NCBI GenBank assembly: GCA_905182465.1
Contig: CAJJBI010000005.1
Span: 1 to 64,000, forward strand
Direction: 5' to 3'
Source: Opitutaceae bacterium BACL24 MAG-120322-bin51
GTDB taxonomy: Bacteria; Verrucomicrobiota; Verrucomicrobiia; Opitutales; Coraliomargaritaceae
DNA length: 64,000 bases
This document shows positions 62,504-64,000 of the stretch, one piece after another. The notes beneath the pieces are model-generated. The model ran no database searches, was not told where the DNA came from, and saw only the letters and a program-made list of their open reading frames with translations. A program made the position numbers and the translations under genes. The stretch's first letter is position 1, and every line of letters begins with the position of its first letter.

Positions 62504-63643
62504 TTAGCGAATTAGGAATCGCTGGATAAGCTCGTAGAGTCGAGGGGCACGCACGAGGAAGGAGTCGTGCCCAAAATCCATCGCGAGTTCGGCATAGGTG
62601 GCATGCTTGCCTAGACGTAGCAGCGATTCGACAATCTCCCGATTGCCCTGCGGCGGATAGAGCCAATCGGAGGTAAAACCGACGACGAGTCCAGGCGCGG
62701 TGACTGTACTGAGGGTGGCGTCGAGCGATTCGGGGCCGTGGAGATCGAACCGGTCGAGGGCTTTGGTTAGATACAAGTAACTATTGGCGTCGAATCGGGA
62801 AACGAAACTCGCGCCCTGGTAGCGTAGATAACTTTCGACCTCGAACTCTACCTCGAAGTGCTCCTTCGACTCGTCGGCGTTACGGCGTTTACGGCCGAAC
62901 TTACTCTCCATGCCGACATCGGAAAGATAGGTGATGTGTGCCATCATGCGCGCCACGGCTAGGCCTTGGTCAGGACCGTGCTCTGGATCGTAGCTGCCTT
63001 GCTGCCATGCGGGATCTGAGATGATGGCTTGGCGACCCGTATCGTTAAAGGCGATGGCTTGTGCGGTATGTCGAGCGCCGCAAGCGAGCGCGATATAGCG
63101 GCCGACTCGGTCGGGAAAATCAATCGCCCATTGTACGGTCTGCATGCCGCCCATGCTACCACCGATGACGGCGTGGAGACGGTCGATCCCGAAATGATCA
63201 ACGAGGAGCGACTGCGCTTTGACCATATCTTGCACAGTGAGTTTAGGGAAATCGAGCTGGTAGGCTTTGCCCGTTTCCGGGTTGATCGAACCGGGGCCAG
63301 TCGAACCTTGGCAACCGCCGAGTACATTGGAACAAATCACAAAGTAGCGGGTAGTATCGATCGGCTTACCAGGACCAACCATAAAGTTCCACCAGCCTTG
63401 CTTGCGCTCTTCGATACCATGGACGCCAGCGCAGTGGTGATCGCCGCTGAGAGCATGGCAGATCAGGATGGCGTTGTCCTTGGCCGCATTAAGATGCCCG
63501 TATGTCTCATAACGGAGCGTCAGCTCAGGTAGATTGCCCCCCGAGACGAATTTAAACGGCTCTTTGGAAACAAAATCCTGATACTCGACGAATCCGACCT
63601 CTCCCTCTTCAGGGATGATCGGCGCTTGTTCGGAATCATTCAT
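62504..63643 (-). CDS. metX: Homoserine O-acetyltransferase (MetX)
   Basis: It acylates homoserine in methionine synthesis. This 379-aa alpha/beta hydrolase shows LRYETYGHLNAAKDNAIL and HALSGDHHCAG near the N terminus, and the nucleophile elbow GGSMGGMQTVQW with Ser. The catalytic Asp and His are in VVGFTSDWLYPP and AMDFGHDSFL. It is the first gene of a metX-metW operon. Acetyl versus succinyl specificity cannot be settled by eye. The 131 bp upstream show no riboswitch I could recognise. Confidence 0.93.
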   Translation of the reverse strand: MNDSEQAPIIPEEGEVGFVEYQDFVSKEPFKFVSGGNLPELTLRYETYGHLNAAKDNAILICHALSGDHHCAGVHGIEERKQGWWNFMVGPGKPIDTTRYFVICSNVLGGCQGSTGPGSINPETGKAYQLDFPKLTVQDMVKAQSLLVDHFGIDRLHAVIGGSMGGMQTVQWAIDFPDRVGRYIALACGARHTAQAIAFNDTGRQAIISDPAWQQGSYDPEHGPDQGLAVARMMAHITYLSDVGMESKFGRKRRNADESKEHFEVEFEVESYLRYQGASFVSRFDANSYLYLTKALDRFDLHGPESLDATLSTVTAPGLVVGFTSDWLYPPQGNREIVESLLRLGKHATYAELAMDFGHDSFLVRAPRLYELIQRFLIR

Positions 63644-63774
63644 GAAAGTATTTTCTTAGCCAGATAGCGGTATAGTGACTGGGCAAGCAAATCCAGTTAA
63701 AAAAAGGCCTAATGACTGCTTCTGCTGCCATAAATAGCTCGTGGAGCAAGACTCGATGGCGAATGCACTAGCCA

Positions 63775-64000
63775 CTACTTGGCTGGACGAAAGGTGACGG
63801 CCTTCAGATTATTATTTAGACGGACATCATCTTCGAGTTCCTTGGGCATGACGCGAGCGGCGAAAATGAGCATTTCATCACTATCCAGCGTAGGGATCTG
63901 AGTAAATACTTTACGCGTAGTCGTCTGACCAGGCCCGAGAGAGCCAAGGACGAAACTAACAGGCTCGGCCTTACCGATGAAAACTTCGAGCTGAGCATCG
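63775..64000 (-). CDS. C-terminal part of an unrecognised protein, runs off the window
   Basis: An open frame enters from the window end and stops at 63775-63777, giving the last 74 residues (AQLEVFIGKAEPVSFVLGS, then TRKVFTQIPTLDS, ending AVTFRPAK). It is evenly coded and antiparallel to no other gene, so it is probably real. The style is that of a beta-rich envelope or secreted protein, but no family is recognised. Confidence 0.6.
   Translation of the reverse strand, partial: DAQLEVFIGKAEPVSFVLGSLGPGQTTTRKVFTQIPTLDSDEMLIFAARVMPKELEDDVRLNNNLKAVTFRPAK

Noticed and set aside
63644-63774. SAM riboswitch before metX
   Set aside because: No conserved SAM-I, SAM-II or SAM/SAH core could be recognised in the short leader.

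Overview
The window looks like chromosomal DNA of a marine, polysaccharide-degrading Verrucomicrobiota bacterium, most likely Opitutae near Coraliomargarita/Lentimonas. The reasons are a sulfatase-rich catabolic locus, a PEP-CTERM sorting tail, a DUF3450-ExbB-ExbB-ExbD-ExbD-TonB-TPR cluster and a MoxR/DUF58/Bat operon. No rRNA, CRISPR array, phage or insertion sequence was seen. The lineage call is an inference from gene content. Layout: (1) 98-4012, purL. (2) About 4.1-22.4 kb, a locus for a sulfated polysaccharide: five formylglycine-type sulfatases, two secreted GH16 glycanases, a large cytosolic phosphorylase-like protein, a GPH-type sugar transporter, a LacI regulator, a wrecked PEP-CTERM protein and a small secreted protein. 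Five exact TGCA-N6-TGCA palindromes and one related variant lie in its promoter regions and look like the operators of the LacI protein. (3) 22.6-28.3 kb, an energy-transduction operon (DUF3450, two ExbB, two ExbD, TonB, TPR). (4) 28.5-49 kb, housekeeping genes: recQ, a lone bS18 gene, a Sua5/TsaC gene, rpsA, tRNA-Leu(UAA), DUF493, msrA, a degenerate NUC1-like membrane protein, a methyltransferase, the 4.5S SRP RNA, an orphan 355-aa protein, rnr, aguB, hisG, bcp, two response regulators, msrB, a carboxynorspermidine-synthase-like gene, tRNA-Gly(GCC) and a periplasmic binding protein. (5) 48.8-57.0 kb, the MoxR-DUF58-DUF4381-BatA-BatB/C-BatD-BatE operon. (6) 57.0-64 kb: aguA, folP, hisN-like, a SulP transporter, metW-metX, and a gene running off the window end. 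How region 2 probably works: secreted GH16 enzymes cut the glycan, sulfatases remove sulfate esters, the MelB-like transporter imports oligosaccharides, the cytosolic enzyme processes them, and the LacI protein controls the promoters. The TonB/Exb operon next door could energise outer-membrane uptake, but no receptor is encoded here. Sequence quality matters: eight frameshifts in otherwise intact genes all need one surplus base to be skipped, in core operons as well as in the sulfatase locus. This suggests insertion-type sequence errors rather than gene death. The PEP-CTERM gene is different, with several shifts of both signs.
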